A stretch of DNA of 11,244 nucleotides from Chloroflexota bacterium (GCA_026713505.1 JAPOOH010000025.1:1-11244); one strand, 5' to 3'; positions 1-6,473 are shown, counted from the first letter of the stretch. The notes: a model not told the origin generated them from the sequence alone. Program-made: numbers and translations.

Positions 1-779
1 AGTTCATAGATCAGCGTTGAGTAGACGAAGAAGCCGATGGGCAGCCCCAGCAGGTACTCGATCTCGAACCCGGACAGGATGCGCAGCAGTTGGAGCGAGA
101 AGACCAGCACCATGGGCGAGATCATGAGGGGGAGGGTGATGCGGACCATGGTTGAAAAATTGCCGGCGCCGCCCACACGGGCCTGCTCCTCCAGCCGGGA
201 GTCCATATTTCGGAACGCAGGCGTCAGCAGCATGACCTTGGTGGAGATCCCGTTGGCCATCAGGTGCGCCCATATGATCCCCGGCACGCTGAAAATGTTG
301 AACGGCCCCTCATCTACGAAGGGGAGGAATTCCAACACCTTGTTCAGGAGGCCGATGGACGGGTCCATCAGCATGATCCAGGAGAGCGTGGTGGCGAGTC
401 CCGGCATCATGAACGATACCCAGAACACGACCTCCAGGGTGTTGCTGAACGGGATATTGGTGCGCGCGAGGACCCAGGCGATGCCCGTGGCGATCGGGAA
501 GCTGACGGCCACCACGAAGAACCAGACCATCAGGGTGTTGCCCAAAGCCCGGAGCAGGCGGGGTTCCTCCCACGCCACCATCCAGTTGGCCAGGCCCCAC
601 TCCCGCTCTCCGAACCAGATGTACTGGGCTGTGTTGAAGCTCAGGCCGAGTATGAGGATGATCGGGTAGATGAGGAAGAAGCCCAGCACCACCAGGAGCA
701 CGGCCATGAAGTACGTGCTCCGTCGGGGGCGGAAGCCCCCGACAGCAGCGATCGCTCGTGCGGCAGCTACGCTTGCCAT
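1..779 (-). CDS. ABC transporter permease, iron/spermidine-type (partial, runs off left edge)
   Basis: Inner-membrane channel subunit of a binding-protein-dependent importer; 259 codons are in the window and the gene continues past base 1. The protein shows a cytoplasmic N-terminus, then hydrophobic segments at about residues 23-46, 81-104, 115-138 and 160-187. Next comes the EAA-type loop at 198-217 (EEQARVGGAG then ITLPL), the coupling helix that contacts the ATPase, and another membrane segment from about 219. Loop and topology fit the BPD_transp_1 family, with the FbpB/PotB-like group as nearest guess. Start: the ATG at 779-777 directly follows an in-frame TAG and sits 9 nt after an AGGAGGGG site. 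It lies 26 nt downstream of the binding-protein gene, so the two are almost certainly co-transcribed. FbpB-type permeases often have two such halves, so at least as much again may lie outside. Substrate is unknown; no ATPase gene is visible. Confidence 0.9.
   Translation of the reverse strand, partial: MASVAAARAIAAVGGFRPRRSTYFMAVLLVVLGFFLIYPIILILGLSFNTAQYIWFGEREWGLANWMVAWEEPRLLRALGNTLMVWFFVVAVSFPIATGIAWVLARTNIPFSNTLEVVFWVSFMMPGLATTLSWIMLMDPSIGLLNKVLEFLPFVDEGPFNIFSVPGIIWAHLMANGISTKVMLLTPAFRNMDSRLEEQARVGGAGNFSTMVRITLPLMISPMVLVFSLQLLRILSGFEIEYLLGLPIGFFVYSTLIYE
722..743 (-). repeat. Perfect 9-bp hairpin inside the permease coding start
   Basis: The arms GTCGGGGGC and GCCCCCGAC are perfectly complementary around a 4-base loop (TTCC on the transcribed strand). 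The hairpin covers codons 13-20 of the permease, about 36 nt after its ATG. It is nearly all G-C, so it should fold strongly in the mRNA. It has no following U-run, so it is not an intrinsic terminator. It could lower permease translation relative to the binding protein, or block 3' exonucleases; both ideas are inference. Confidence 0.6.
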
Positions 780-788
780 CTACCCGAT

Positions 789-796
789 CCCCTCCT
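789..796 (-). promoter_or_regulatory. Ribosome binding site of the permease gene
   Basis: On the minus strand this reads AGGAGGGG, 9 nt before the ATG at 779-777. It fixes the permease start, since the codon immediately upstream of that ATG is an in-frame stop (TAG). Confidence 0.75.
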
Positions 797-805
797 GATT
801 CTCTA

Positions 806-2092
806 TCAGTTGATGCCCTGTATCTCCTCGTATATCCCCTGGGCGTACTCGTAGATCTCGATCGCCTCGATGTGCTCCTGCGGGTTGCACTCGATGCAGA
901 GCTCGTAGATCACGCCCGGCTCCCGGCGCTGGTCCGGGTCGGTCTTTCCGGGAGGCACGTCGTTGCGGAGGCTGGGCCTCGGGTACCTGTTATCCCGGAC
1001 GTTCGCGAGCTCGTTGTTCGCCGTCTGCCCTTCAACCGAGAGGAGCCAGTTCAGCGCAAGCTGCGTGGCGTTCGGGTGAGGCGGGTTGATGGGGGAGCTG
1101 ATCTGCATCGCGGACGAGCCGCCGCTCAGGAACGGCTGCTGGTCGGGGCCTGCCTCCATCGCGAACTCCGCTGTTGGCAGACCGGACTCGCTCAGTTCGT
1201 CGAGGCACGTCACCACGTTGGATCCGAGGAATGTCCATGCGTACTTACCCTGGGCGACGAAGTCGCACGCCCGCCGGTTGTCCGACTCCCAGTCAGGCTC
1301 CAGCAGCGTCATGAAGTCCTTGAGGAACTCCCGGCCCAGGGACGGGTGCTTCACGATGGTGTAGTAGTTCCCACCGCCGGCCGTTGAATACGGAGGCGGG
1401 GCCATCATCAGGACGTTGCCGGCGTACTTCTCGACGAACCACGGGGCCGTGAAGTCGCGGTCGACCTCGATCCGCGCGACATCTTCTTCAGGGACCAGGT
1501 CCGTGTTGTAGCCGGCAGTGATGATGCTGTCACGGTTCACTATGGCCGCGTACCCGATCACGTACTTCTCGCTCACGTCAGCCCAGAGGTACTGGTTGTT
1601 GTACCAGAGCGACAGGTCGGTCACCTCGGGGTGGATGAACAGGGGCTCCAACTCCCGCAGACCACTGGCGTCTATCACCTGGTTCTGCTTGAGGATGTCC
1701 ATCATAAACAGGTCGACCTCATAGACTTCGGCCGACTGCTCGGCCAACAGGCGCTGAACGACCTCGTTGCTCGTGCCGGTAGTGATGAGGACCTCGATAC
1801 CGTACTTCTCCTGGAAGACGTCCCACACCGGCCTGCTGTCACGCGCGCCGGAGCCTCCGGCAGCAATGACCAATCTTCCCTCTTCCTGGGCCGCCTCGAT
1901 GAGCGAAGCCCACTCCGACTGGAACTGTTCATCCTCCGTCGGCGTGGCGGTGGGCTCTGCCTGCGGCGCCGACGTGGGCGTGGGCACAGGCGTAGCCGTG
2001 GGGTCAGAGCCGCACGCAACGGCCATCAGCGCCGCCACGACGGCCAGGGCCGCGAGAGCGGTAAGCCGAGCTATCCGATCGGTGAGTTTCAT
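806..2092 (-). CDS. ABC transporter substrate-binding lipoprotein (extracellular solute-binding family)
   Basis: 428-residue solute-binding protein feeding the adjacent permease. Residues 1-26 are a lipoprotein signal (basic start, Ala/Leu-rich core, then AVAC), with Cys27 as the probable lipidated residue. Residues 30-52 are a Thr/Pro/Ala linker that would hold the domain off the membrane. The folded part begins near 58 with WASLIEAAQEEG and a GRLVIAAGGSG strand, the usual opening of Fbp-like iron/2-aminoethylphosphonate/polyamine binding proteins. A GGGNYY motif at 239-244 recalls the paired tyrosines of FbpA but is not proof of iron binding. The last 30 or so residues form an acidic tail starting with a CxxC pair (Cys399, Cys402). 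The ATG at 2092 has a GGGAGGAA site 4 nt upstream. It is first in the leftward operon, divergent from the bicupin genes, so its ligand may be the compound they process. Linker style is typical of Chloroflexota. Confidence 0.9.
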   Translation of the reverse strand: MKLTDRIARLTALAALAVVAALMAVACGSDPTATPVPTPTSAPQAEPTATPTEDEQFQSEWASLIEAAQEEGRLVIAAGGSGARDSRPVWDVFQEKYGIEVLITTGTSNEVVQRLLAEQSAEVYEVDLFMMDILKQNQVIDASGLRELEPLFIHPEVTDLSLWYNNQYLWADVSEKYVIGYAAIVNRDSIITAGYNTDLVPEEDVARIEVDRDFTAPWFVEKYAGNVLMMAPPPYSTAGGGNYYTIVKHPSLGREFLKDFMTLLEPDWESDNRRACDFVAQGKYAWTFLGSNVVTCLDELSESGLPTAEFAMEAGPDQQPFLSGGSSAMQISSPINPPHPNATQLALNWLLSVEGQTANNELANVRDNRYPRPSLRNDVPPGKTDPDQRREPGVIYELCIECNPQEHIEAIEIYEYAQGIYEEIQGIN

Positions 2093-2188
2093 GTCGTTCC
2101 TCCCTGATCTGTGTTACGGACCGACCATGCGTCCGCTTGCCGCGCGCAGCCCAACTCGTCCCCGGCTCGCGCGCTCCGAGACGTGGGA

Positions 2189-2217
2189 ATCCTAGCGGGC
2201 CTGCATCCGAAAATCAA
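2189..2217 (-). promoter_or_regulatory. Probable sigma-70-type promoter of the importer operon
   Basis: Read on the minus strand: TTGATT (2217-2212), a 17-nt spacer, then TAGGAT (2194-2189). Each hexamer matches the consensus at four of six positions, and the spacer is the ideal length. Transcription would start near 2182, giving a leader of about 90 nt before the ATG at 2092. Found by eye; no start-site data. Confidence 0.5.
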
Positions 2218-2341
2218 CGCCGGGGCAAGATGAAGGTGAATGCCTGCTCAGAGCCGGAGGCCAAAATCTCTGTATTTCGCTGTTGTAACAAAAAAGGAAT
2301 ACGGATTACGCCCAAATATGCCACAGCGCCCTGGACGGCGA

Positions 2342-2370
2342 TTGACAAGCCGTGAGGCCCATCGTACCTT
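2342..2370 (+). promoter_or_regulatory. Probable sigma-70-type promoter of the first bicupin gene
   Basis: A perfect TTGACA (2342-2347), a 17-nt spacer and TACCTT (2365-2370) that keeps the key TA...T positions. An AT-richer stretch lies just upstream. Transcription would start near 2377, leaving an untranslated leader of about 165 nt. The same arrangement, TTGACA-17-TACCGT, precedes the second bicupin gene, which strengthens the call. Confidence 0.6.
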
Positions 2371-2383
2371 CCGAGCGCGGAGA

Positions 2384-2419
2384 GGACGGCGCTACCCCTC
2401 GCAGGGACCGGCGCCGTCC
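2384..2419 (+). repeat. Leader hairpin 1 (9-bp stem)
   Basis: GGACGGCGC (2384-2392) pairs perfectly with GCGCCGTCC (2411-2419) across an 18-nt loop. It begins about 7 nt after the predicted transcription start, so it would sit at the 5' end of the bicupin mRNA. No U-tract follows. Confidence 0.5.
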
Positions 2420-2422
2420 AGG

Positions 2423-2437
2423 ACGGGAGCGTCCCGT
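2423..2437 (+). repeat. Leader hairpin 2 (6-bp stem)
   Basis: ACGGGA and TCCCGT pair around a GCG loop. Immediately after hairpin 1, with only four bases between. Only TTT follows, too short for a normal terminator. Confidence 0.4.
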
Positions 2438-2487
2438 TTCCCGCTTCCGCCCGCCTGCCCCAGGTATCACACGACGCCCCGCATTCT

Positions 2488-2505
2488 CGAAGGGACGCCC
2501 CTTCG
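2488..2505 (+). repeat. Leader hairpin 3 (7-bp stem)
   Basis: CGAAGGG (2488-2494) pairs with CCCTTCG (2499-2505) around an ACGC loop, 36 nt before the bicupin start codon. It leaves the ribosome site at 2532-2538 free. Confidence 0.45.
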
Positions 2506-2541
2506 CCGCCACTGAAGAGAGCGGACGCCGCAGGAGGACCC

Positions 2542-3747
2542 ATGACCACCGAATCGGCCATTCCCGAGGTTATCGACTTCTGGCGCAACCACGCCTACGA
2601 CGGTTGGCTGGCCAAGCAGGACGTGCCTGTCCACCGCGGCTACTACGTTGAGGACGCGCGGGCACTCGAGCGCGGGTGGTGGTCGCTGCGCGGGTGCCCC
2701 GCCGCCGTCATCAGCCTGGAAGGCAACCGCGGCATCGAGCACCTCCACGTGCTGGAGATACCGCCGGGAGAGACGATCCCGCCCTTCCGCATGGCCCTGG
2801 AAGAGATCATCTACGTCTTCGAAGGCAACGGCATCGCCAGCGTCTGGGCCGAGGGCCAGCCCAAGGTCACCTTCGAGTGGCAGAAGCACAGCTTCTTCCG
2901 CATCCCCGTCAACTACTACTACGAGTTGAGCAACGCGCGAGGCGACCAGCCGGCGATAACGTTCCACGTAAACCTGCTGCCGATGGCGATGGGCACGAAC
3001 CCCAGCGAGGACTGCTTCTTCAACAATCCCTACGTGGACGTGAGCCAGCTCTACGGGAACGAGGCGAAGTTCTACTCAGCGGCGGCCCGCCCCGTCCGCC
3101 TGTCCGGGCAGGCGAGCTTCTCGTCCGGCGCCAGGGCGATGCAGCATGCGGCGAACCCCGGGGCAGTCACTCCGGCAACGGAGGCCGCGTCCTCCCCGAC
3201 AGGCCCCATGCGGTGGTACGGAAACTTCTTCCCGGACCTGTCCGTGTGGGACAAGCTGGAGGTGTACGGGGGCGCGGGGCGCCTCACCTACGGAGGCGGC
3301 ATATTCTTCCCGGGCTCAGCGTTCAGCACCGGCCTGATGGTCCTGCCTTCACGAAGGTACCGAGCGGGCCATCGCCACGCTGCCGGCGTCACCATCGTCG
3401 GCATCCAGGAGGCGGAGGGCTTCGTCCTCATGTGGCGCGAAGGCGGCGACTACCTGGTCGCGCCGTGGAGAGAAGGGGCCGTGTTCGTGCCGCCGTACCA
3501 CTGGTACCACATGCACTTCAATACGGGGGCGGTCGAGAACAGGCAGCTCCGCATCCGCGCGCCGCGGCCCGGAGCGAACCCCACCGCCGACCTCGAACGC
3601 GTCATCCCGTTCACGAAGCAGGACCCCTGGATCCGGCAGAAATTCGAGGAGGAGCTGGCAAACAACGGCCTGACCTCGCTTATGCCGGAGGAGGGCTACA
3701 CCAACCCGGACTTCGAATGGGACGCGGAGTGGTTGAAGGATGACTAA
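2542..3747 (+). CDS. Bicupin protein, first of a tandem pair (possible non-heme metal dioxygenase)
   Basis: 401-residue soluble protein with two cupin beta-barrels, no signal peptide. N-terminal cupin (about 65-135): the motif 1 frame G76-x5-F82-R-M84-x3-E88-x6-G95 keeps Gly and Glu but has Phe and Met where metal-binding His are expected. In motif 2 (P122-N124-Y127-N131) the His is Tyr, so this domain probably binds no metal. C-terminal cupin (about 250-340): H277-R-H279 in motif 1 and an exact motif 2 (G312-x5-P318-x-H320-x2-H323-x3-N327), with no motif 1 Glu, consistent with a three-His Fe(II) or Mn(II) site. Known bicupins with three-His sites include gentisate and 1-hydroxy-2-naphthoate dioxygenases, but those use the N-terminal barrel. 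Start: ATG after AGGAGGA. About four fifths of residues match the next gene. Function not recognised; ring cleavage is a guess. Confidence 0.85.
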   Translation: MTTESAIPEVIDFWRNHAYDGWLAKQDVPVHRGYYVEDARALERGWWSLRGCPAAVISLEGNRGIEHLHVLEIPPGETIPPFRMALEEIIYVFEGNGIASVWAEGQPKVTFEWQKHSFFRIPVNYYYELSNARGDQPAITFHVNLLPMAMGTNPSEDCFFNNPYVDVSQLYGNEAKFYSAAARPVRLSGQASFSSGARAMQHAANPGAVTPATEAASSPTGPMRWYGNFFPDLSVWDKLEVYGGAGRLTYGGGIFFPGSAFSTGLMVLPSRRYRAGHRHAAGVTIVGIQEAEGFVLMWREGGDYLVAPWREGAVFVPPYHWYHMHFNTGAVENRQLRIRAPRPGANPTADLERVIPFTKQDPWIRQKFEEELANNGLTSLMPEEGYTNPDFEWDAEWLKDD

Positions 3748-3763
3748 CGCCCTGTCCGGGCGT
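3747..3763 (+). terminator. Short hairpin at the end of the first bicupin gene (weak terminator candidate)
   Basis: ACGCCC and GGGCGT form a 6-bp stem around TGTCC, beginning at the last base of the TAA stop. It is followed only by CATTT, so it would terminate poorly at best. The next promoter starts 4 bases later, so it may mainly insulate or partly attenuate read-through. Confidence 0.3.
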
Positions 3764-3766
3764 CAT

Positions 3767-3795
3767 TTGACAGTACCAGAGCGCAGGGGTACCGT
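3767..3795 (+). promoter_or_regulatory. Probable second promoter, in front of the second bicupin gene
   Basis: A perfect TTGACA (3767-3772), 17-nt spacer and TACCGT (3790-3795). Sequence after the -10 (TCCGA) also resembles that of the upstream promoter. Transcription would start near 3802, giving a leader of about 70 nt. It would drive the second bicupin and all downstream genes independently of the first bicupin. Confidence 0.55.
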
Positions 3796-3873
3796 CCGAA
3801 CGAGCGGTGGTCGCTGCGCCCTCACGGAGGCCTTGGCATCCTCCCAGGCGCGGCGTCCGCAGGAGGAGGTCCA

Positions 3874-5079
3874 ATGACCACGGAAGCAGCTCTTCCCGAA
3901 GTGATCGACTTCTGGCGCAACCACGCCTACGACGGTTGGCTGGCCAAGCAGGACGTCCCTATCCACACCGGCTACTACATCGAGGACGCCCGGACGCTCG
4001 AGCGCGGGTGGTGGTCGCTACGCGGATGCCCCGGCGCCATCATCAGTCTCGAGGGTCACCGCGGTGTCGAGCACGTTCACGTGCTGGAGATACCCCCGGG
4101 AGAGACGATCCCGCCGTTCCGCATGGCGCTGGAAGAGGTGATCTACGTCTTCGAGGGCAACGGCATCGCCAACGTCTGGGCCGAGGGCCAGCCGAAGATC
4201 ACTTTCGAGTGGCAGAAGCACAGCCTGTTCCGCATCCCCGTCAACTACAACTACGAGTTGAGCAACGCCAGGGGGGACCAGTCCGCGATCACGCTTCACG
4301 TGAACCTGCTGCCTATGGCCATGGGCACGAACCCCAGCGAGGACTACTTCTTCAACAACCCCTACCAGGACCTCGGCCAGCTCTACGGCAACCAGGCGAA
4401 GTTCTACTCGGCGGCGGCGCAGCCCGTGCGTCTCTCCGGGTCGGCGAGCTTCTCGTCGGGGGCCCGGTCGATGGGCTACGAGCCAGGCGCCGGAACAGGC
4501 ACGCTGGCGGAAGACTCCCGCTCCTCCGGGGGCAGCAGCATGCGCTGGTACGGCAATTTCTTCCCGGACCTTTCGGTGTGGGACAAGCTGGAGGTCGGCG
4601 GAGGCGCGGGACGGCTCTCCTACCGGGGCGGCATCTTCTTCCCGGGGTCGGCGTTCAGCACCAGCCTCATGGTGCTCCCCTCGCGCAGGTACCGAGCGGC
4701 CCATCGCCACGCGGCGGGCGTCACCATTGTCGGCATACAGGAGGCCGACGGCTTCGTCCTGATGTGGCCGGAGGGCGGCGACTACCTCGTCGCGCCGTGG
4801 AAGGAAGGGGCAGTGTTCGTTCCGCCCTACCACTGGTACCACATGCACATGAACGCAGGGCCGGTCGAGAACAGGCAGCTCCGCATCCGCGCGCCGCGGC
4901 CCGGAGCCAACCCCTCCGCGGACCCCCGGCGGACGATCCCCTTCTTCGAGCAGGACCCATGGATCCGGCAGAAGTTCGAGGAGGAGCTTGCCAAGCGGGG
5001 CCTGACCTCGCTGATGCCTGACGAGGCGTACACGAACCCGGACTTCGAGTGGGACGCAGAGTGGCTGAAGGAGGATTGA
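3874..5079 (+). CDS. Bicupin protein, second of a tandem pair
   Basis: 401 residues, the same length as its upstream neighbour and collinear without gaps; by eye about four fifths identical. The main divergent block is the interdomain linker at about residues 201-222, which is Ser/Gly-rich here. The degenerate N-terminal cupin (F82, M84, E88, Y127) and the intact C-terminal set (H277, H279, H320, H323) are both conserved, so both copies are probably functional and share a reaction type. Many differences are conservative, as expected under purifying selection. Charge-changing ones near the C-terminal site (R299 to P, K359 to E) could alter substrate preference. ATG at 3874 follows AGGAGGAGG. 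It has its own promoter in the 126-bp gap, and the Rieske gene follows after 48 nt. Function is unrecognised; a non-heme metal oxygenase or isomerase is possible. Confidence 0.85.
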   Translation: MTTEAALPEVIDFWRNHAYDGWLAKQDVPIHTGYYIEDARTLERGWWSLRGCPGAIISLEGHRGVEHVHVLEIPPGETIPPFRMALEEVIYVFEGNGIANVWAEGQPKITFEWQKHSLFRIPVNYNYELSNARGDQSAITLHVNLLPMAMGTNPSEDYFFNNPYQDLGQLYGNQAKFYSAAAQPVRLSGSASFSSGARSMGYEPGAGTGTLAEDSRSSGGSSMRWYGNFFPDLSVWDKLEVGGGAGRLSYRGGIFFPGSAFSTSLMVLPSRRYRAAHRHAAGVTIVGIQEADGFVLMWPEGGDYLVAPWKEGAVFVPPYHWYHMHMNAGPVENRQLRIRAPRPGANPSADPRRTIPFFEQDPWIRQKFEEELAKRGLTSLMPDEAYTNPDFEWDAEWLKED

Positions 5080-5127
5080 CCTCCTCCCCAACGAGAGGAC
5101 CGGACAGACGAGCAGAAGGAGGACGAC

Positions 5128-6453
5128 ATGCTGAGTGTTGAGCAGACGGAGATGCTGACGAAGGTCGGCCCCGGCACGCCGATGGGCGAACTGCTGCGCA
5201 GGTATTGGACGCCCATCCTCCTGCACGAGGAGCTGCCGGAGCCCGACTGCCCGCCCGTGCGTGTCCGCATCTTCTGCGAGGACCTCATCGCGTTCCGTGA
5301 CAGCCAGGGCAGGCTCGGCCTCATGGAGGAGCTCTGCGCCCACCGGCAGACCAGCCTCTTCTTCGGGCGCAACGAAGAGGGCGGCCTCCGCTGTGCCTAT
5401 CACGGCTGGAAGTACGACGTGTCCGGGAACTGCATAGACATGCCGACCGAGTCGCCGGAGAGCAACTTCAAGCACAAGGTCAAACTGCAGTCCTATGAGA
5501 TACGGGACGGCGGCGGGATCATCTGGGCATATCTCGGCCCCAAAGAGTTCATGCCGCCCGAGCTACCGAAGTTCCGGTTCATGGACGTGCCGGAGGAGCA
5601 CCGGCTCCATACCAAATACCTGCGGGAGTGCAACTTCGCCCAGGCCATCGACGGCGGTATCGACTCGGTGCACACCAACTTCCTGCACGCCGGTCTGGAC
5701 CGCTACCGGAAGACCGACGTCTACAAGGAGCGCATCAAGGACACCACGGACCTTGACCTCCTCTACCGGACGGCGGACGACGCTCCGAAGTTCATGACCA
5801 AGCGGACGGGCTACGGCCTGCTGGTCGGCGCGCGCAGGAACCTGGAAGCGGAGAACAAGTACTACTGGCGCTTCAACCACTTCCTCATGCCCTTCTATTC
5901 CATGACCCCGCGGGGCGGAGGCGGGCACGCGTTCGTGCCCATCGACGACTACAACTGCTGGTCGTTCAACCTGTCCTCCAAGGTGGACCGCCCCTACACG
6001 GAGGAGGAGCGGGAGCGCCAGTTGGCAGGGATCGCCAGGGATCACGACCTTGCGGGCGGGGTCAACATGCACGGCGGGCTCGTCCCGGGCACCTATCGGA
6101 CCATACGCAACCGCGAGAACGACTTCCTGATCGATCGTACGATGCAGAAGGAAGTGAACTTCACCGGCCTCGCGGGCACCGGCATCCAGGACTCGATGGC
6201 CCAGGTATCGATGGGGCCGATCGCCAACCGCACGAAGGAGCATCTCGGTGTGACCGACATCGCCATCATCCAGGCGCGGCGCATGATGCTCGGCCAGGCG
6301 ATCGACCTGCAGGAGGGCATCGAGCCGGCGGAGCCGCACGCCCCGGAGGCGTACTCCGTCGTCGGGGTGCAGTTCGTGGAAGACAAGGATGTCAGCTTCG
6401 ACGAGTGTATCGAGCGCCAGCGCCCGAACCTCTACACGACAGTCGCAAGCTGA
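5128..6453 (+). CDS. Rieske non-heme iron oxygenase, alpha subunit (phthalate/phenoxybenzoate dioxygenase type)
   Basis: 441-residue oxygenase component that would hydroxylate or O-demethylate an aromatic acid with O2 and electrons from a separate reductase. The Rieske [2Fe-2S] site is complete: C70-A-H72, 16 residues, C89-A-Y-H92-G-W. The catalytic domain has the mononuclear iron motif D179-x2-H182-x4-H187 (in GGIDSVHTNFLH), with D179 as the bridging Asp; D355 in GIQDSM is the probable third ligand. The conserved C-terminal stretch SMGPIANRTKEHLG and the length fit the single-type alpha-subunit family (OphA1/PobA/LigX-like), which lacks a beta subunit. ATG at 5128 follows AAGGAGG. It is 48 nt after the second bicupin and 26 nt before the dehydrogenase. 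No ferredoxin or reductase is in the window, so its electron source lies elsewhere. The exact substrate cannot be read from sequence. Confidence 0.93.
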   Translation: MLSVEQTEMLTKVGPGTPMGELLRRYWTPILLHEELPEPDCPPVRVRIFCEDLIAFRDSQGRLGLMEELCAHRQTSLFFGRNEEGGLRCAYHGWKYDVSGNCIDMPTESPESNFKHKVKLQSYEIRDGGGIIWAYLGPKEFMPPELPKFRFMDVPEEHRLHTKYLRECNFAQAIDGGIDSVHTNFLHAGLDRYRKTDVYKERIKDTTDLDLLYRTADDAPKFMTKRTGYGLLVGARRNLEAENKYYWRFNHFLMPFYSMTPRGGGGHAFVPIDDYNCWSFNLSSKVDRPYTEEERERQLAGIARDHDLAGGVNMHGGLVPGTYRTIRNRENDFLIDRTMQKEVNFTGLAGTGIQDSMAQVSMGPIANRTKEHLGVTDIAIIQARRMMLGQAIDLQEGIEPAEPHAPEAYSVVGVQFVEDKDVSFDECIERQRPNLYTTVAS

Positions 6454-6467
6454 GCAGACCCAGACAC

Positions 6468-6473
6468 GGGAGG
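6468..6473 (+). promoter_or_regulatory. Ribosome binding site that sets the dehydrogenase start
   Basis: GGGAGG, 6 nt before the ATG at 6480. A longer frame opens at 6405 but would overlap the Rieske gene by 49 bases, has no ribosome site, and adds 25 residues unlike any dehydrogenase N-terminus. The 6480 start is preferred. Confidence 0.75.

Larger units (their letters stand above)
2330..2422. repeat. 11-bp inverted repeat bracketing the bicupin promoter
   Basis: CCTGGACGGCG (2330-2340) is perfectly complementary to CGCCGTCCAGG (2412-2422). The pair encloses the whole promoter and predicted start site. The core GGACGGCG also recurs directly at 2384-2391, 51 bp from the first copy, close to five helical turns. 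Such spacing would suit repressor half-sites at -35 and just after +1; alternatively the second and third copies simply form a leader hairpin. Confidence 0.5.
2093..2541. other. 449-bp divergent intergenic control region
   Basis: No convincing protein gene lies here; short open frames in it lack ribosome sites. It separates the leftward importer operon from the rightward catabolic operon and holds one probable promoter for each. An AT-richer island (about 2260-2320) lies between the two -35 boxes and includes a short interrupted palindrome TGTT-GT-AACA (2281-2290), flanked unevenly by GTATT (2272-2276) and AATAC (2298-2302). This is a possible operator, weakly supported. Downstream of the rightward promoter is a leader of about 165 nt with three inverted repeats. 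The layout suggests coordinated control of uptake and degradation, but no regulator gene is in the window. Confidence 0.7.

Noticed and set aside
37..669. A 210-codon plus-strand frame at the left edge.
   Set aside because: The minus strand encodes a clear ABC permease with membrane segments and EAA loop over the same bases.
2281..2290. TGTT-GT-AACA palindrome as a definite operator.
   Set aside because: Arms of 4 bp and uneven flanking repeats are within chance for an AT-rich patch; mentioned only inside the intergenic entry.
3747..3763. Strong intrinsic terminator between the two bicupin genes.
   Set aside because: Stem is only 6 bp and no U-run follows. Kept only as a weak candidate.
3807..5021. 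A 404-codon plus-strand frame overlapping the second bicupin, and a similar one at 2676-3743 over the first.
   Set aside because: Both are out-of-frame, Arg/Pro/Gly-rich readings of the bicupin genes. They look alike only because the underlying genes are paralogues.
4018..5475. A 485-codon open frame on the minus strand opposite the second bicupin and the Rieske gene.
   Set aside because: Antisense shadow in GC-rich DNA. The plus strand carries conserved cupin and Rieske motifs, while this frame has low-complexity composition and no recognisable domain.
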